From an uncultured Actinoplanes sp. (GTDB lineage: Bacteria; Actinomycetota; Actinomycetes; Mycobacteriales; Micromonosporaceae): a DNA stretch of 10,566 nt. This document shows positions 1 through 10,150 of the stretch, piece after piece (position 1 is the stretch's first letter; each line of letters opens with the position of its first letter). The notes below the pieces were generated by a model that made no database searches, was not told the origin of the DNA, and was given only the letters and a program-made list of their open reading frames with translations. The DNA is taken from positions 1 to 10,566 of the forward strand of contig CAKUMG010000118.1 in NCBI GenBank assembly GCA_934667465.1, given 5' to 3'. A program made the translations under genes and the position numbers.

Positions 1-1
1 G

Positions 2-988
2 CAGACGATGACGTTCGTCGTCTGGGCGCGGACGGGCACGGACGGCTCGCCGATCTACACGAGCCATCTGCAGGTCTCGATGGATGGCGAGCTGCTGACG
101 AACCCGACCGGCAGCGCCGCGTCCGGCTATGAATATGTGCTGCGCTTCTCCGCGCCGCTCGTCGGCGATGAGCGGGAATACACGCTGCGCATCCTTGCGT
201 GGGACGATGCCGGAAATTCCGCCATGCGCACCGTGAAGATCGTCTATCAGACGGTCTCGGAGGGCGACGACATCGGCGAGGCGACTATCCGCATCGACGC
301 CACGACCGTCGGCCTCGGCGTCGTCGACGAGGAGACCGTCTGCATCAAACAGGGCGACACGGCAGCACAGACCGTGCTGCAGATGCTGGAGGACTGCGGC
401 TATGAGGCGGGCTATGACGGCCTTGCGGAAAAGAACGGCGGTTTTTATCTCATGCGCCTGACGCGCGGCGACCTGCTGTATCGCGCGCAGGTGCCGGAGC
501 GCCTCTGGACGCTCATCCAGCGCGACGGCATCTCGCTGACGGGCGCGCCCGGCCGCGACAGCCTCGGTCAGCACGACTACACCTGGGGCGCGGGCTGGAT
601 GTATGACGTCAACGGCTATTACCCCGGCAAGGGCCTGTCGGAATGGATGCTCGGCGACGGCGATGTGCTGACGCTGCGCTTCACGCTGGCCTGGGGCAAG
701 GATATCGACGGCTTCGGCGCGACGGGCGGCGGCTACGGCGTGCTGTCCAGCTACTGCTATGTCTGGCGTGACGGGCAGGAGATCGCACTCGGGCACGACT
801 GGAAGGAGACGGCCCGCGTCGAGCCGACGGAGACGGAGGACGGCTACGCGGACTATGTCTGCACGAAGTGCGCCGAAACGCGCCGCGACGTCCTGCCGAA
901 GACCGGAACGGTCGACCCGACGGATCCCGCGGAGCCGCCAACGGCCCCCACGGACCCGACGGAGAACGGAAACGAGAGGAGCATGTTC
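2..988 (+). CDS. DUF4430-type surface/secreted protein, 5'-truncated, 3' end unclear
   Basis: The frame is open from the first bases (Gln-Thr precede the first Met), so the gene starts outside the window and its signal peptide is not visible. Numbering from the Met at base 8, residues 1-80 resemble an Ig-like beta domain (WDDAGNSAMRTVKIVY). Residues about 92-228 resemble DUF4430/transcobalamin-C-terminal-like domains, ending in the characteristic GWMYDVNGYYPGKGLSEW followed by LGDGDVL. A short module with CTKC (residues 285-288) and a Pro/Thr/Asp linker follow. These modules are typical of exported proteins of gut Clostridia; function is unknown, and ligand binding is only a guess. No stop occurs in this frame until 1963, well past the sequence junction. 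I end the feature just before the next gene's start because the later residues look out of frame. Frame 1 has a TGA at 991-993 overlapping that start, so a one-base indel in the tail could explain the missing stop. Confidence 0.6.
974..981 (+). promoter_or_regulatory. Ribosome binding site favouring TTG start at 990
   Basis: GAGAGGAG lies 8 bases before TTG at 990, an ideal spacing. The ATG at 983 is too close to this site and in the wrong frame for the lipoprotein. The ATG at 999 is in frame but 17 bases away. This favours TTG 990 as the lipoprotein start. Confidence 0.5.
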
Positions 989-989
989 C

Positions 990-1748
990 TTGAAACGAAT
1001 GCGGAATATTCTGATCCTGCTGCTGTGCGCTGCACTGCTGGCGGGCTGCGGCGCAAGATCGGCGCCTGCAAAGGCACTCGCGGGCTGCCGGGCGCTGCTC
1101 GGGCTGCCCGCGGGCGAGCTGGCCAGCGACATCCTGGTGAATGCACTGTCGGTCGTCGATCCGATGCCGGACACCGGGGAGCCCCTGCAGGACCTGATCG
1201 CCGCCCTCGGCACCGCCAACGAGCGGATCGAGGCCGCGGTCCAGGACGACGACGCCCGCGACGGCATGGGCACGACGGTCACCTCGATCCTGCTGGCCGG
1301 CGACCGGGTCGCGGCGCTCAACGTGGGCGACTCCCGCTGCTACCTGGTGCGCGACGACGTCCTGCAGCAGATCACGAAGGACGACACCTATGTGCAGGCG
1401 CTGGTCGACCAGGGCGTGCTGACCCCGGCCGACGCGCGCCGGCACCCGCAGCGCGCGCTGGTCACCCAGGCCGTCCAGGGCGGTCCCTTCCGCCCCGCGG
1501 GCCGGATGGTGCCGGTCCGGCCGGGCGACCGGTTCCTGCTGTGCAGCGACGGCCTCAGCGACTACGTCGAGGACGGTGTGATCCAGGAGACGCTGCGCTC
1601 GGAGGCCGACCGCGAGCAGTGCGCCCGGAAGCTGATCGCCCACACGCTCGAGGCCGGCGCGCCCGACAACGTCACCGTGATCATCGCCGACGTCGTGGAG
1701 ACCGCCGGCGTCGTGGACACCGCCGACCCCGGGCAGGACGCGAGCTGA
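990..1748 (+). CDS. Chimeric frame: lipoprotein signal peptide joined to N-truncated PP2C phosphatase
   Basis: This 252-codon frame has two unrelated parts. Residues 1-20 form a textbook lipoprotein signal: basic start (KRMR), hydrophobic core, lipobox LAGC with the lipidated Cys at position 20. They belong to the Clostridia-like segment. From about residue 38 (GLPAGE) it is a PP2C-family (PPM) Ser/Thr phosphatase of actinobacterial type, with GMGTT (92-96), GDSR (113-116), HPQRAL (152-157), SDGLSD (186-191) and GAPDNVT (223-229). PP2C enzymes hydrolyse phospho-Ser/Thr using two metal ions. The N-terminal part carrying the RxxNxD and DGMGG metal-binding motifs is missing; an intact relative would probably read DGMGG directly before LPAGE. 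As it stands the product should be inactive. The stop TGA abuts the GNAT gene's GTG. I regard this as an artificial or rearranged fusion, not a real gene product. Confidence 0.65.
   Translation: MKRMRNILILLLCAALLAGCGARSAPAKALAGCRALLGLPAGELASDILVNALSVVDPMPDTGEPLQDLIAALGTANERIEAAVQDDDARDGMGTTVTSILLAGDRVAALNVGDSRCYLVRDDVLQQITKDDTYVQALVDQGVLTPADARRHPQRALVTQAVQGGPFRPAGRMVPVRPGDRFLLCSDGLSDYVEDGVIQETLRSEADREQCARKLIAHTLEAGAPDNVTVIIADVVETAGVVDTADPGQDAS
1060..1104. other. Junction between Clostridia-like and actinobacterial DNA
   Basis: Left of here the DNA encodes a DUF4430 protein and lipoprotein leader, with frequent TAT tyrosine codons. Right of here it encodes an actinobacterial PP2C, GNAT and GlgE-pathway proteins, with TAC almost throughout. 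The PP2C sequence is native from about base 1101 (GLPAGEL) but lacks everything before it. CGGGCTGCC occurs twice at the switch (1081-1089 and 1100-1108), which could be the microhomology at which unrelated molecules were joined. No transposase, integrase, tRNA or attachment site is visible. Confidence 0.65.
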
Positions 1749-2306
1749 GTGGCGATCGAGACCGAGCGGCTCGTGCTGCGCCGCTTCCGGGCGGAGGACG
1801 CGGCGGCGCTGGCCGCCTATCGCAACGACCCCGAGGTGGCGCGCTACCAGTCGTGGAGCGTGCCGTACTCGCTGGACAAGGCCCGGTACTCCGTGCAGAC
1901 GATGATCGCGGCCGACCCGAGCATGCCCGGCTGGTTCCAGTGGGCGGTCGAGCACGCCGGTGAGCGGGTGCTCATCGGCGACGTCGGCGTCAACCTGGCC
2001 GACAACCTGCGGCAGGCCGAGGTCGGCTACACCCTGGCGCCGGAGCGCCAGGGCCAGGGTTATGCCACCGAGGCCGTCCGGGCCGTCCTCGACCACGCCT
2101 TCACCGTGCTGGGCCTGCACCGGGTCTCGGCCGAGTGCGACGCCCGCAACGACCGCTCGGCGCGGCTGCTGGAGCGGCTCGGCTTCACCCGCGAGGGCCT
2201 GCGCCGCCAGCACACCTGGATCAAGCGGGAATGGACCGACGACCTGCTGTGGGGCGTCCTCGCCGAGGAGTGGCTCAGTCGGGAGCACGGAAGCGGGCGC
2301 TCCTGA
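1749..2306 (+). CDS. GNAT-family N-acetyltransferase, RimJ/RimL type
   Basis: This 185-residue protein is of normal length for RimJ/RimL-like GNAT acetyltransferases, which transfer acetyl from acetyl-CoA to an amine such as a protein N-terminus, amino acid or small molecule. It starts with the usual ETERLVLRRFRAEDAAALA. The acetyl-CoA pyrophosphate-binding loop is RQGQGYA at residues 100-106. The C-terminal half has the typical GLHRVSAECDARNDRSARLL and LERLGFTREG segments followed by DDLLWGVL. The GTG start at 1749 directly follows the PP2C stop (TGA then GTG), with only a weak AGGA upstream, so translation is probably coupled to the phosphatase gene. The substrate cannot be deduced; the resemblance to ribosomal-protein acetylases is at family level only. 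The stop codon lies inside the following hairpin. Confidence 0.88.
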   Translation: MAIETERLVLRRFRAEDAAALAAYRNDPEVARYQSWSVPYSLDKARYSVQTMIAADPSMPGWFQWAVEHAGERVLIGDVGVNLADNLRQAEVGYTLAPERQGQGYATEAVRAVLDHAFTVLGLHRVSAECDARNDRSARLLERLGFTREGLRRQHTWIKREWTDDLLWGVLAEEWLSREHGSGRS

Positions 2307-2324
2307 AGATCAGGAGCGCCCGCT
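2292..2324. terminator. Perfect 15-bp hairpin between convergent genes, likely bidirectional terminator
   Basis: The left arm at 2292-2306 pairs perfectly with the right arm at 2310-2324 around an AGA loop (core GCGGGCGCTCCTGA / TCAGGAGCGCCCGC). It sits between the convergent GNAT and glgB genes and includes the GNAT stop codon in its left arm. No T-tract follows, as is common for actinobacterial terminators. It lies 20 bases past the glgB stop, so it can serve both transcripts. Confidence 0.8.
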
Positions 2325-2344
2325 CAGGCCGTACGGGTGGGGGA

Positions 2345-4504
<2,160 letters not shown>

Positions 4505-4525
4505 CGGATGGTTCCTCCGGGGGTG

Positions 4526-5836
4526 TCAGCCGGCGAGCCGGGCGATGGAGCGCAACGGGATGCGCAGCCATCCGGGCCGGTGCCGGGCTTCGTATGCGGC
4601 CTCGTAGACCGCCTTGTCCAGCTCGTACGCCGCGAGCAGCGCGCCCTGCTCGCGCGGGTCCTGCCCGGAGGCGGCCGTGTAGCCGTCGCAGAACGCCGCG
4701 CGGTTGCGGTCCACCCACTCGCGGGCCCGGGCGGCGAGGTGCTCGTCCTCGGTCTGGTCCGCGAGCAGCTGGTACGCCGCGTATTCGTAGCTGCGCAGCA
4801 CGCCGGCGATGTCCCGCAGCGGCGAGTCGGGCCGCCGGCGTTCCTCCAGCGGCTGCCCGGGCTCGCCCTCGAAATCGATCAAGAGCCAGGCCTCGGGGGT
4901 ACGCAGCACCTGGCCCAGATGCAGGTCACCGTGGACCCGCTGGACCGTCACCGGCTCGCCGCCCAGCTTGCGGAAGCGCTCCTCGATCACCGGCACGTAC
5001 TCGCGCAGCTCGGGCACCGCCTCGGCGGACGACGTGAGGCGGGACAGCAGGGTCTCGACGGGCAGCGGTGCCGCGCTGGTGCCCAGCTCCGCCGCGAGGG
5101 CCTGGTGCACCAGGGCGACGGCCTCACCGAGCCGGTAGGACTCGCCCGCGAAGTCGCCGCCGACCTCGTCCGCGCCGTACGCGGCGTCGGCGAACAGGTC
5201 CCGGGCGCTGGCCGTGGCCATGGCCCAGCCCTCGGCGGAGTTGGCGGCATACGCGGTGACCATGCCCAGCGGGCACGGGCCGTCGGCGGTGCTCACCTCG
5301 AACGCGCCGAGCAGCCGGGCCACGTGCGCGTTGCCGGTGCGCCCGAGGACCCGGTTGAGCTCGATGTCGGGGTTGATCCCGCAGTCGACCCGGCGGAACA
5401 CCTTGAGGATGGCGTCCTGCTCGAAGATCACGCTGGTGTTGCTCTGCTCGGCGTCGAAGACGCGCGGCGCCGAGTCCAGCGGCAGGACGACGTCCGGTTC
5501 CCGGGTGAACGTGATGTCGCCGGCGGTGGCCGACGTGTCGAGCAGCTCCAGCAGGAAGCGGGCCGCACCCGGGTCGTAGAGCGCGTCGTAGCCGGTGCGC
5601 TCGCCGTCGGTCCCGATCGTGGCGACCGCGCTGTATTCCGAGATCGGGCCGTTGTCCCAGGCCACGAGCACCTGGTAGCGCTCGCTGTGTCCGTCGGTGT
5701 AGGTGGCGTCCACGAGCATGAGATCCAGGTCGTCCCGCAGCGGGGTGACCGAGGAAGGCGTGGCGGAGGCCAGGGTTCGGCTACGGCCCGCGTACCAGCG
5801 TTGCTGGGGGAGCCATTCGTCGAAGGGCAGCGTCAT
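4526..5836 (-). CDS. mak: Maltokinase Mak (Pep2-type)
   Basis: Mak phosphorylates maltose with ATP to give alpha-maltose 1-phosphate, the donor for GlgE. The 436-residue protein has a eukaryotic-kinase-like fold: an N-terminal cap beginning [18 protein letters not shown] (residues 3-20, characteristic of maltokinases), the ATP-contacting ILKVFRR (143-149, candidate Lys145), the catalytic loop HGDLHLGQ (302-309, catalytic Asp304) and the metal-binding DFEGEP (321-326, Asp321). The length is slightly below that of mycobacterial enzymes. The frame is open further upstream, but the ATG at 5836 is chosen because GAGGAG lies 5 bases before it, the family N-terminus begins there, and it overlaps the treS stop as ATGA, indicating translational coupling. 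In several actinobacteria treS and mak are fused or their products form a complex; here they are separate frames. Confidence 0.96.
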   Translation of the reverse strand: MTLPFDEWLPQQRWYAGRSRTLASATPSSVTPLRDDLDLMLVDATYTDGHSERYQVLVAWDNGPISEYSAVATIGTDGERTGYDALYDPGAARFLLELLDTSATAGDITFTREPDVVLPLDSAPRVFDAEQSNTSVIFEQDAILKVFRRVDCGINPDIELNRVLGRTGNAHVARLLGAFEVSTADGPCPLGMVTAYAANSAEGWAMATASARDLFADAAYGADEVGGDFAGESYRLGEAVALVHQALAAELGTSAAPLPVETLLSRLTSSAEAVPELREYVPVIEERFRKLGGEPVTVQRVHGDLHLGQVLRTPEAWLLIDFEGEPGQPLEERRRPDSPLRDIAGVLRSYEYAAYQLLADQTEDEHLAARAREWVDRNRAAFCDGYTAASGQDPREQGALLAAYELDKAVYEAAYEARHRPGWLRIPLRSIARLAG

Positions 5837-7608
5837 TGCTTCTCCTCGGACCCGCAGAGCTGGAACCAGTAGAACCCGTGACCGGGCAACGTCAGCAGGT
5901 ACGGCAGCTGTCCGATGCGCGGGAAGTTCACGTGGCCGGTCAGTTCGACCGGGGTGTACCCGTTCCAGTGCTGCAGGTTCAGCTCGATGGGCTGGGGGAA
6001 GCGCGAGAGGTTGTTGACGCAGAGCACCACGTCGTCCTCGGTCTCGCGCAGGTAGGCGAGGATCGACGGGTTGGACCCGCCGAGCTCGCGGAACTCGCCG
6101 ACGGCGAACGCGTCGTGGCGGCGCCGCACGGCCAGCATCGTGCGGGTCCAGTTCAGCAGCGAGGTGGAGCTGTCCCGCTGCGCCTCCACGTTGACCGACT
6201 GGTACCCGTAGATCGGGTCCTGGTTGGCGGGGAGGTAGAGCCGGCCGGGGTGGGCGGTGGAGAAGCCCGCGTTCCGGTCGGGCGTCCACTGCATCGGCGT
6301 CCGGACACCGTCGCGGTCACCGAGCCAGATGTTGTCACCCATGCCGATCTCGTCGCCGTAGTAGAGCACCGGCGAACCGGGCAGCGACAGCAGCAGCGCG
6401 GTGAACAGCTCGATCTGGTTGCGGTCGTTCTCCAGCAGCGGGGCGAGCCGGCGGCGGATGCCGACGTTCGCCTTCATGCGCGGGTCCTTGGCGTACTCCG
6501 AGTACATGTAGTCGCGCTCTTCGTCCGTGACCATCTCGAGCGTCAGCTCGTCGTGGTTGCGCAGGAAGATGCCCCACTGGGCCATGTCCGGGATGGCCGG
6601 CGTCTGCGCCAGGATCTCGGAGATGGGGAAGCGCGACTCGCGCCGGACCGCCATGAAGATGCGCGGCATCAGCGGGAAGTGGAACGCCATGTGGCACTCG
6701 TCGCCGCCCGCGCCCGGGTCGCCGAAGTACTCGACGACGTCGGCCGGCCACTGGTTGGCCTCGGCGAGCAGGACCCGGCCCGGGAACTCGTCGTCGATCA
6801 CCTTGCGGCAGTGCTTGAGGAACTCGTGCGTCTCGGGCAGGTTCTCGCAGTTCGTGCCCTCGCGCTCGAACAGGTAGGGCACGGCGTCCAGCCGGAAGCC
6901 GTCGATGCCCAGCCCCAGCCAGAAGCGCAGGACGTCGATCATCGCTTCCTGCACGGCCGGGTTGTCGTAGTTCAGGTCCGGCTGGTGGCTGAAGAAGCGG
7001 TGCCAGTAGAACTGCCGGCGCACGGGGTCGAACGTCCAGTTCGACTCCTCGGTGTCGACGAAGATGACCCGGGCGTCCTTGTACTGCTCGCTGGTGTCGC
7101 TCCACACGTAGTAATCGCCGTACGGCCCGTCGGGGTCGCGGCGCGACTCCTGGAACCACGAGTGCGAGTCCGACGTGTGGTTCATGACCAGGTCGGTGAT
7201 GACCCGGATGCCACGCTTGTGCGCCGCGTCGAGCAGGGCGACGAAGTCGTCGACCGTGCCGAACTCGGGCAGCACCCGGTAGAAGTCGCGGATGTCGTAG
7301 CCGCCGTCGCGCAGGGGCGAGTCGTAGAACGGCGGCAGCCAGAGGCAGTCGACGCCGAGCCACTGCAGATAGTCCAGCCGCTCGATCAGGCCGCGCAGGT
7401 CGCCGGAGCCGTCCGAGCTCGAGTCGTAGAACGCCCGGACCAGCACCTCGTAGAAGACGGCTCTCTTGAACCAGGTCCGGTCGGCCGGCAGTGTCCGGGC
7501 ATGGCCGAAGTCGTCGGCGGTCGGGTGTTCGACCACCCCGTCCTCGACGTGGCTGCCCTCCGTGGGATCGTGCTCGACCGTTTCGTCGAGGCCGCTCGTC
7601 AGGTCCAT
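5833..7608 (-). CDS. treS: Trehalose synthase TreS (GH13_16, maltose/trehalose isomerase)
   Basis: TreS reversibly interconverts trehalose and maltose by intramolecular rearrangement; with Mak and GlgE next to it, the likely direction is trehalose to maltose. The protein is 591 residues, close to the roughly 600 of mycobacterial TreS, and matches it nearly motif for motif: [12 protein letters not shown] near the N-terminus, [25 protein letters not shown], nucleophile Asp241 ([10 protein letters not shown]), Glu283 (LLAEANQWP) and Asp353 ([10 protein letters not shown]), and the C-terminal [11 protein letters not shown]. The frame extends to a GTG at 7716, but the 36 extra residues are low-complexity Gly/Ala/Arg. 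The ATG at 7608 gives the family N-terminus and has a purine-rich AGGTGA 7 bases upstream. The stop overlaps the mak start by four bases. It is separated from glgE by about 200 bases with hairpins. Confidence 0.97.
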   Translation of the reverse strand: MDLTSGLDETVEHDPTEGSHVEDGVVEHPTADDFGHARTLPADRTWFKRAVFYEVLVRAFYDSSSDGSGDLRGLIERLDYLQWLGVDCLWLPPFYDSPLRDGGYDIRDFYRVLPEFGTVDDFVALLDAAHKRGIRVITDLVMNHTSDSHSWFQESRRDPDGPYGDYYVWSDTSEQYKDARVIFVDTEESNWTFDPVRRQFYWHRFFSHQPDLNYDNPAVQEAMIDVLRFWLGLGIDGFRLDAVPYLFEREGTNCENLPETHEFLKHCRKVIDDEFPGRVLLAEANQWPADVVEYFGDPGAGGDECHMAFHFPLMPRIFMAVRRESRFPISEILAQTPAIPDMAQWGIFLRNHDELTLEMVTDEERDYMYSEYAKDPRMKANVGIRRRLAPLLENDRNQIELFTALLLSLPGSPVLYYGDEIGMGDNIWLGDRDGVRTPMQWTPDRNAGFSTAHPGRLYLPANQDPIYGYQSVNVEAQRDSSTSLLNWTRTMLAVRRRHDAFAVGEFRELGGSNPSILAYLRETEDDVVLCVNNLSRFPQPIELNLQHWNGYTPVELTGHVNFPRIGQLPYLLTLPGHGFYWFQLCGSEEKQ

Positions 7609-7747
7609 CAGACGTTCACCTACCCCACCCCGCAGGAACTGAATCGCACATGCCGCAGCGCGGCGCACAACACCGCCGGAGCGGCAGGGACCGCCGCCGG
7701 GGACAGGCGTCGTCACCCGGGCGGCGGAAGAGGCCGTCGCAGCGGCC

Positions 7748-7774
7748 CCGGGGGGTCGCTACGGACGCCCCCGG
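7748..7774 (-). terminator. Second hairpin in the glgE-treS spacer
   Basis: CCGGGGG (7748-7754) pairs with CCCCCGG (7768-7774) around a 13-base loop. It follows the 7779-7805 hairpin in the direction of glgE transcription and may be a back-up terminator or an RNA-stability element. The region is very GC-rich, so a chance fold is possible. Confidence 0.35.
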
Positions 7775-7778
7775 TGGC

Positions 7779-7805
7779 GGGGCCCCTCGTCTTCGAGGCG
7801 GCCCC
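7779..7805 (-). terminator. Hairpin just after glgE stop, probable terminator or attenuator
   Basis: Six outer pairs (GGGGCC / GGCCCC) and five inner pairs (CCTCG / CGAGG) close a four-base loop, with one bulged base at 7799. It begins 7 bases beyond the glgE TAG stop on the minus strand. No T-run follows. It probably ends or thins out transcription from glgE into treS. Confidence 0.6.
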
Positions 7806-7812
7806 GGACTTG

Positions 7813-9780
7813 CTAGCGGCGCGGAGTCACCACGAAGACGTGTGCCGGCTCGACGTACGGGTCGATCCGGACGGCGTTGTGCTGGCCCCACTCGTAGGAC
7901 GCCCCGGTGATCTGGTCGACCACGTCGAAGCGCTCGTGCCAGTCCATGCCCAGCGCCGGCATGTTCAGCGTGGTGTTGCCCCACTCCACGTTCTGCTCGT
8001 CGAAGGTGCAGATCACCAGGACGGTGTTGCCCGTCTCCGGGTCCCGCTTCGACCAGCAGAGCAGCTCGCTGTTGTCGATGTCGTGGAACTCGATGTTGCG
8101 CAGCCACTGCAACGCCGGGTTCTCGCGGCGGATCTTGTTGAGACGGGTGATGTACGGAGCCAGCGACCGGCCGGCCCGCTCCTCACCCGCCCAGTCCCGC
8201 GGCTTGAGCTCGAACTTCTCGTTGTCGATGTACTCCTCCGCGCCCGGACGGGCGACGTGCTCGAACAGCTCGTATCCGGAGTACATGCCCCAGGACGGCG
8301 AGAGCATGCTCGCCAGGACCGCCCGCATCTTGAACATCGGCGCGCCGCCGTGCTGCAGCGACTCGTGCAGGATGTCCGGGGTGTTCGGCCAGAAGTTCGG
8401 GCGCATCCAGTCGATCGAGGCCTTGAGCTGGCCCATGTACTCCTTCATCTCCCAGGCCGTGGTGCGCCAGGTGAAGTACGTGTACGACTGGGTGAAGCCG
8501 ATCTTGCCCAGGCCGTTCATCATCGCGGGGCGGGTGAACGCCTCGGCGAGGAACAGCACGTCGGGGTCGACGGCCTTGACCTTGGCGATGCACCACTGCC
8601 AGAAGTTGAGCGCCTTGGTGTGCGGGTTGTCGACCCGGAAGATCTTGACGCCCTGCTCCACCCAGTGCAGGACCACGCGCAGGACCTCCTCGCGCAGGCC
8701 CTTCGGGTCGTTGTCCCAGTTCAGCGGGTAGATGTCCTGGTACTTCTTGGGCGGGTTCTCGGCGTAGGCGATGGTGCCGTCGGCGCGGGTGGTGAACCAC
8801 TCCGGGTGCTCGGAGACCCAGGGGTGGTCGGGCGCCGCCTGCAGCGCCAGGTCCATGGCGATCTCGAGGCCGTGCTCCTGCGCGGTCGCGATGAAGGCCC
8901 GGAAGTCGTCGAGCGTGCCCAGCTGCGGGTGGATCGCGTCGTGGCCGCCCTCGTCGGAGCCGATCGCCCACGGCGAGCCGACGTCCTCCGGGCGGGCGAC
9001 GAGGGTGTTGTTGCGCCCCTTGCGGTTGATCTTGCCGATCGGGTGGATCGGCGGCAGGTAGAGCACGTCGAAGCCCATGCCGGCGACGGCGGGGATCCGC
9101 TTCGCCGCGGTCGCGAACGTGCCGTGCTCGATCGGGGTGGCGCCGGGGCCGATCTTCGCGCCCTCGGAGCGCGGGAAGAACTCGTACCACGACGAGTAGA
9201 GCGCGCGCTGCCGGTCGACCCAGATCGAGAACGAGCGGGTGGTGGTGACCAGCTGGCGCACGGGGTTGTCCCAGAGCAGCTGCTCGAGATCCAGGCCGGG
9301 GGAGACCCGGTTGAACAGCGAGCGGCTCTCGTCGCGCAGCGCCGCCGCGGCGGCGCGCACGGTCTCCTCGTCGGCTGCCGGCACGATCTTGGCGGCGAGG
9401 TCGAGGATCTCGGCGCCCTCGATCAGGTCGTTGGCGAGGTCCTCGAGGCCCTGGCCGGCGCCGATCTTCTTGGTCACCGCGTTGTGCCAGGTGCGGTAGG
9501 GGTCGTCGAACGCCTCGACGGTGAACGTCCAGCGGCCGACCCGGTCCGGCTTGATGATGCCGTGCCACTGGTCCAGGCCGGGTTCGCCCGGCTCGAGGCG
9601 GGTGAACGGCTCGGTCTCGCCGTGCGGGCCCTGCCATACCACGTTGACCCCGAGGGCGTGGTGGCCTTCCCGATAGGACACCGCGGAGATCGGCACGAGC
9701 TCACCGACCACCGCCTTCGCGGGGTAGCGGCCGCAGGACACGGACGGTGTCACGTCTTCGATGGGAAAGCGACCGGTCAT
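7813..9780 (-). CDS. glgE: Alpha-1,4-glucan:maltose-1-phosphate maltosyltransferase GlgE (GH13_3)
   Basis: GlgE extends alpha-1,4-glucan by transferring maltosyl units from alpha-maltose 1-phosphate with release of phosphate. The 655-residue length fits streptomycete and mycobacterial enzymes (roughly 660-700). The N-terminal beta domain begins GRFPIEDVTPSVSCGRYPAK, followed by AVVGELVP, as in the family. A helical insert (about 108-160) precedes the GH13 barrel. Motif-based catalytic residues are nucleophile Asp384 (FRVDNPHTK), acid/base Glu413 (LAEAFTRP) and Asp469 (NTPDILHE). The loop NPPKKYQDIYP (343-353) is diagnostic for GlgE rather than other GH13 enzymes. The ATG at 9780 matches the family N-terminus, although the GGTGAGG before it is only 3 bases away, unusually close. 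A GTG three codons upstream (9789) is an alternative without a ribosome site. It is the first gene of the minus-strand cluster. Confidence 0.96.
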   Translation of the reverse strand: MTGRFPIEDVTPSVSCGRYPAKAVVGELVPISAVSYREGHHALGVNVVWQGPHGETEPFTRLEPGEPGLDQWHGIIKPDRVGRWTFTVEAFDDPYRTWHNAVTKKIGAGQGLEDLANDLIEGAEILDLAAKIVPAADEETVRAAAAALRDESRSLFNRVSPGLDLEQLLWDNPVRQLVTTTRSFSIWVDRQRALYSSWYEFFPRSEGAKIGPGATPIEHGTFATAAKRIPAVAGMGFDVLYLPPIHPIGKINRKGRNNTLVARPEDVGSPWAIGSDEGGHDAIHPQLGTLDDFRAFIATAQEHGLEIAMDLALQAAPDHPWVSEHPEWFTTRADGTIAYAENPPKKYQDIYPLNWDNDPKGLREEVLRVVLHWVEQGVKIFRVDNPHTKALNFWQWCIAKVKAVDPDVLFLAEAFTRPAMMNGLGKIGFTQSYTYFTWRTTAWEMKEYMGQLKASIDWMRPNFWPNTPDILHESLQHGGAPMFKMRAVLASMLSPSWGMYSGYELFEHVARPGAEEYIDNEKFELKPRDWAGEERAGRSLAPYITRLNKIRRENPALQWLRNIEFHDIDNSELLCWSKRDPETGNTVLVICTFDEQNVEWGNTTLNMPALGMDWHERFDVVDQITGASYEWGQHNAVRIDPYVEPAHVFVVTPRR

Positions 9781-10150
9781 GATCCTCACCGTAGTCAGAG
9801 GAAGCGGGGGAAGGCTCGGCGACGGGCGAAAAGCAACGGCCGTCCTCGCTGGTTTCTCCGCATTGGAGCAAGCGCAAACGGCCGGGCACCCGATGCCTGA
9901 CAACCTACCGGAGACAGGTGACCGGATTCCGGCGAGGCGCGCCCTGACGCGACGCGGAAATGCATCCGTTTCCGTGTCGTGTCACACGTTTGCGCCCGGG
10001 AAACATGCCCCGTCGGCGCGAAAAGCCGCGAAACGGTCAAGTTGCCTGTCGGTTGCCATCGGTACGCGCCCCTCAAGCGCCCCCGGCCACCGCCGAGAGG
10101 AAGGCGACGCAACCCCACCCGGGGCTGTGCGCCAAGCCCAGGGGGAACTC
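9781..10150. promoter_or_regulatory. 370-bp divergent intergenic region with several dyads, probable promoters/operators
   Basis: This gene-free stretch must hold the promoters for glgE (leftward) and the gene at 10151 (rightward), though no clear -35/-10 pair can be picked. Visible dyads: GCGCAAACG (9872-9880) inverted as CGTTTGCGC (9987-9995); CCGGATTCCGG (9922-9932); CGGAAA (9955-9960) with TTTCCG (9969-9974); CGTGTCACACG (9978-9988). The AAACG/CGTTT halves resemble LacI-family operator halves, which would suit sugar control, but the spacing is wide and this is inference. No tRNA or riboswitch is recognised. Confidence 0.45.

Noticed and set aside
893..910. LPKTG in the DUF4430 protein as a sortase anchoring signal
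   Set aside because: No hydrophobic segment or basic tail follows; the next residues are a Pro/Thr/Asp linker. It is more likely the chance end of the CTKC module.
681..2288. A 535-codon minus-strand frame across the junction, PP2C and GNAT
   Set aside because: The composition is that of a GC-rich shadow frame, and the plus strand carries clear PP2C and GNAT motifs.
7609..7716. N-terminal extension of TreS to the GTG at 7716
   Set aside because: The extra residues are low-complexity and absent from known TreS starts, whereas the ATG at 7608 has a ribosome site and the family N-terminus.
5836..9900. A 1354-codon plus-strand frame opposite treS and glgE
   Set aside because: It is also an antisense shadow: repetitive composition, no recognisable motif, and it covers two strongly supported minus-strand genes.
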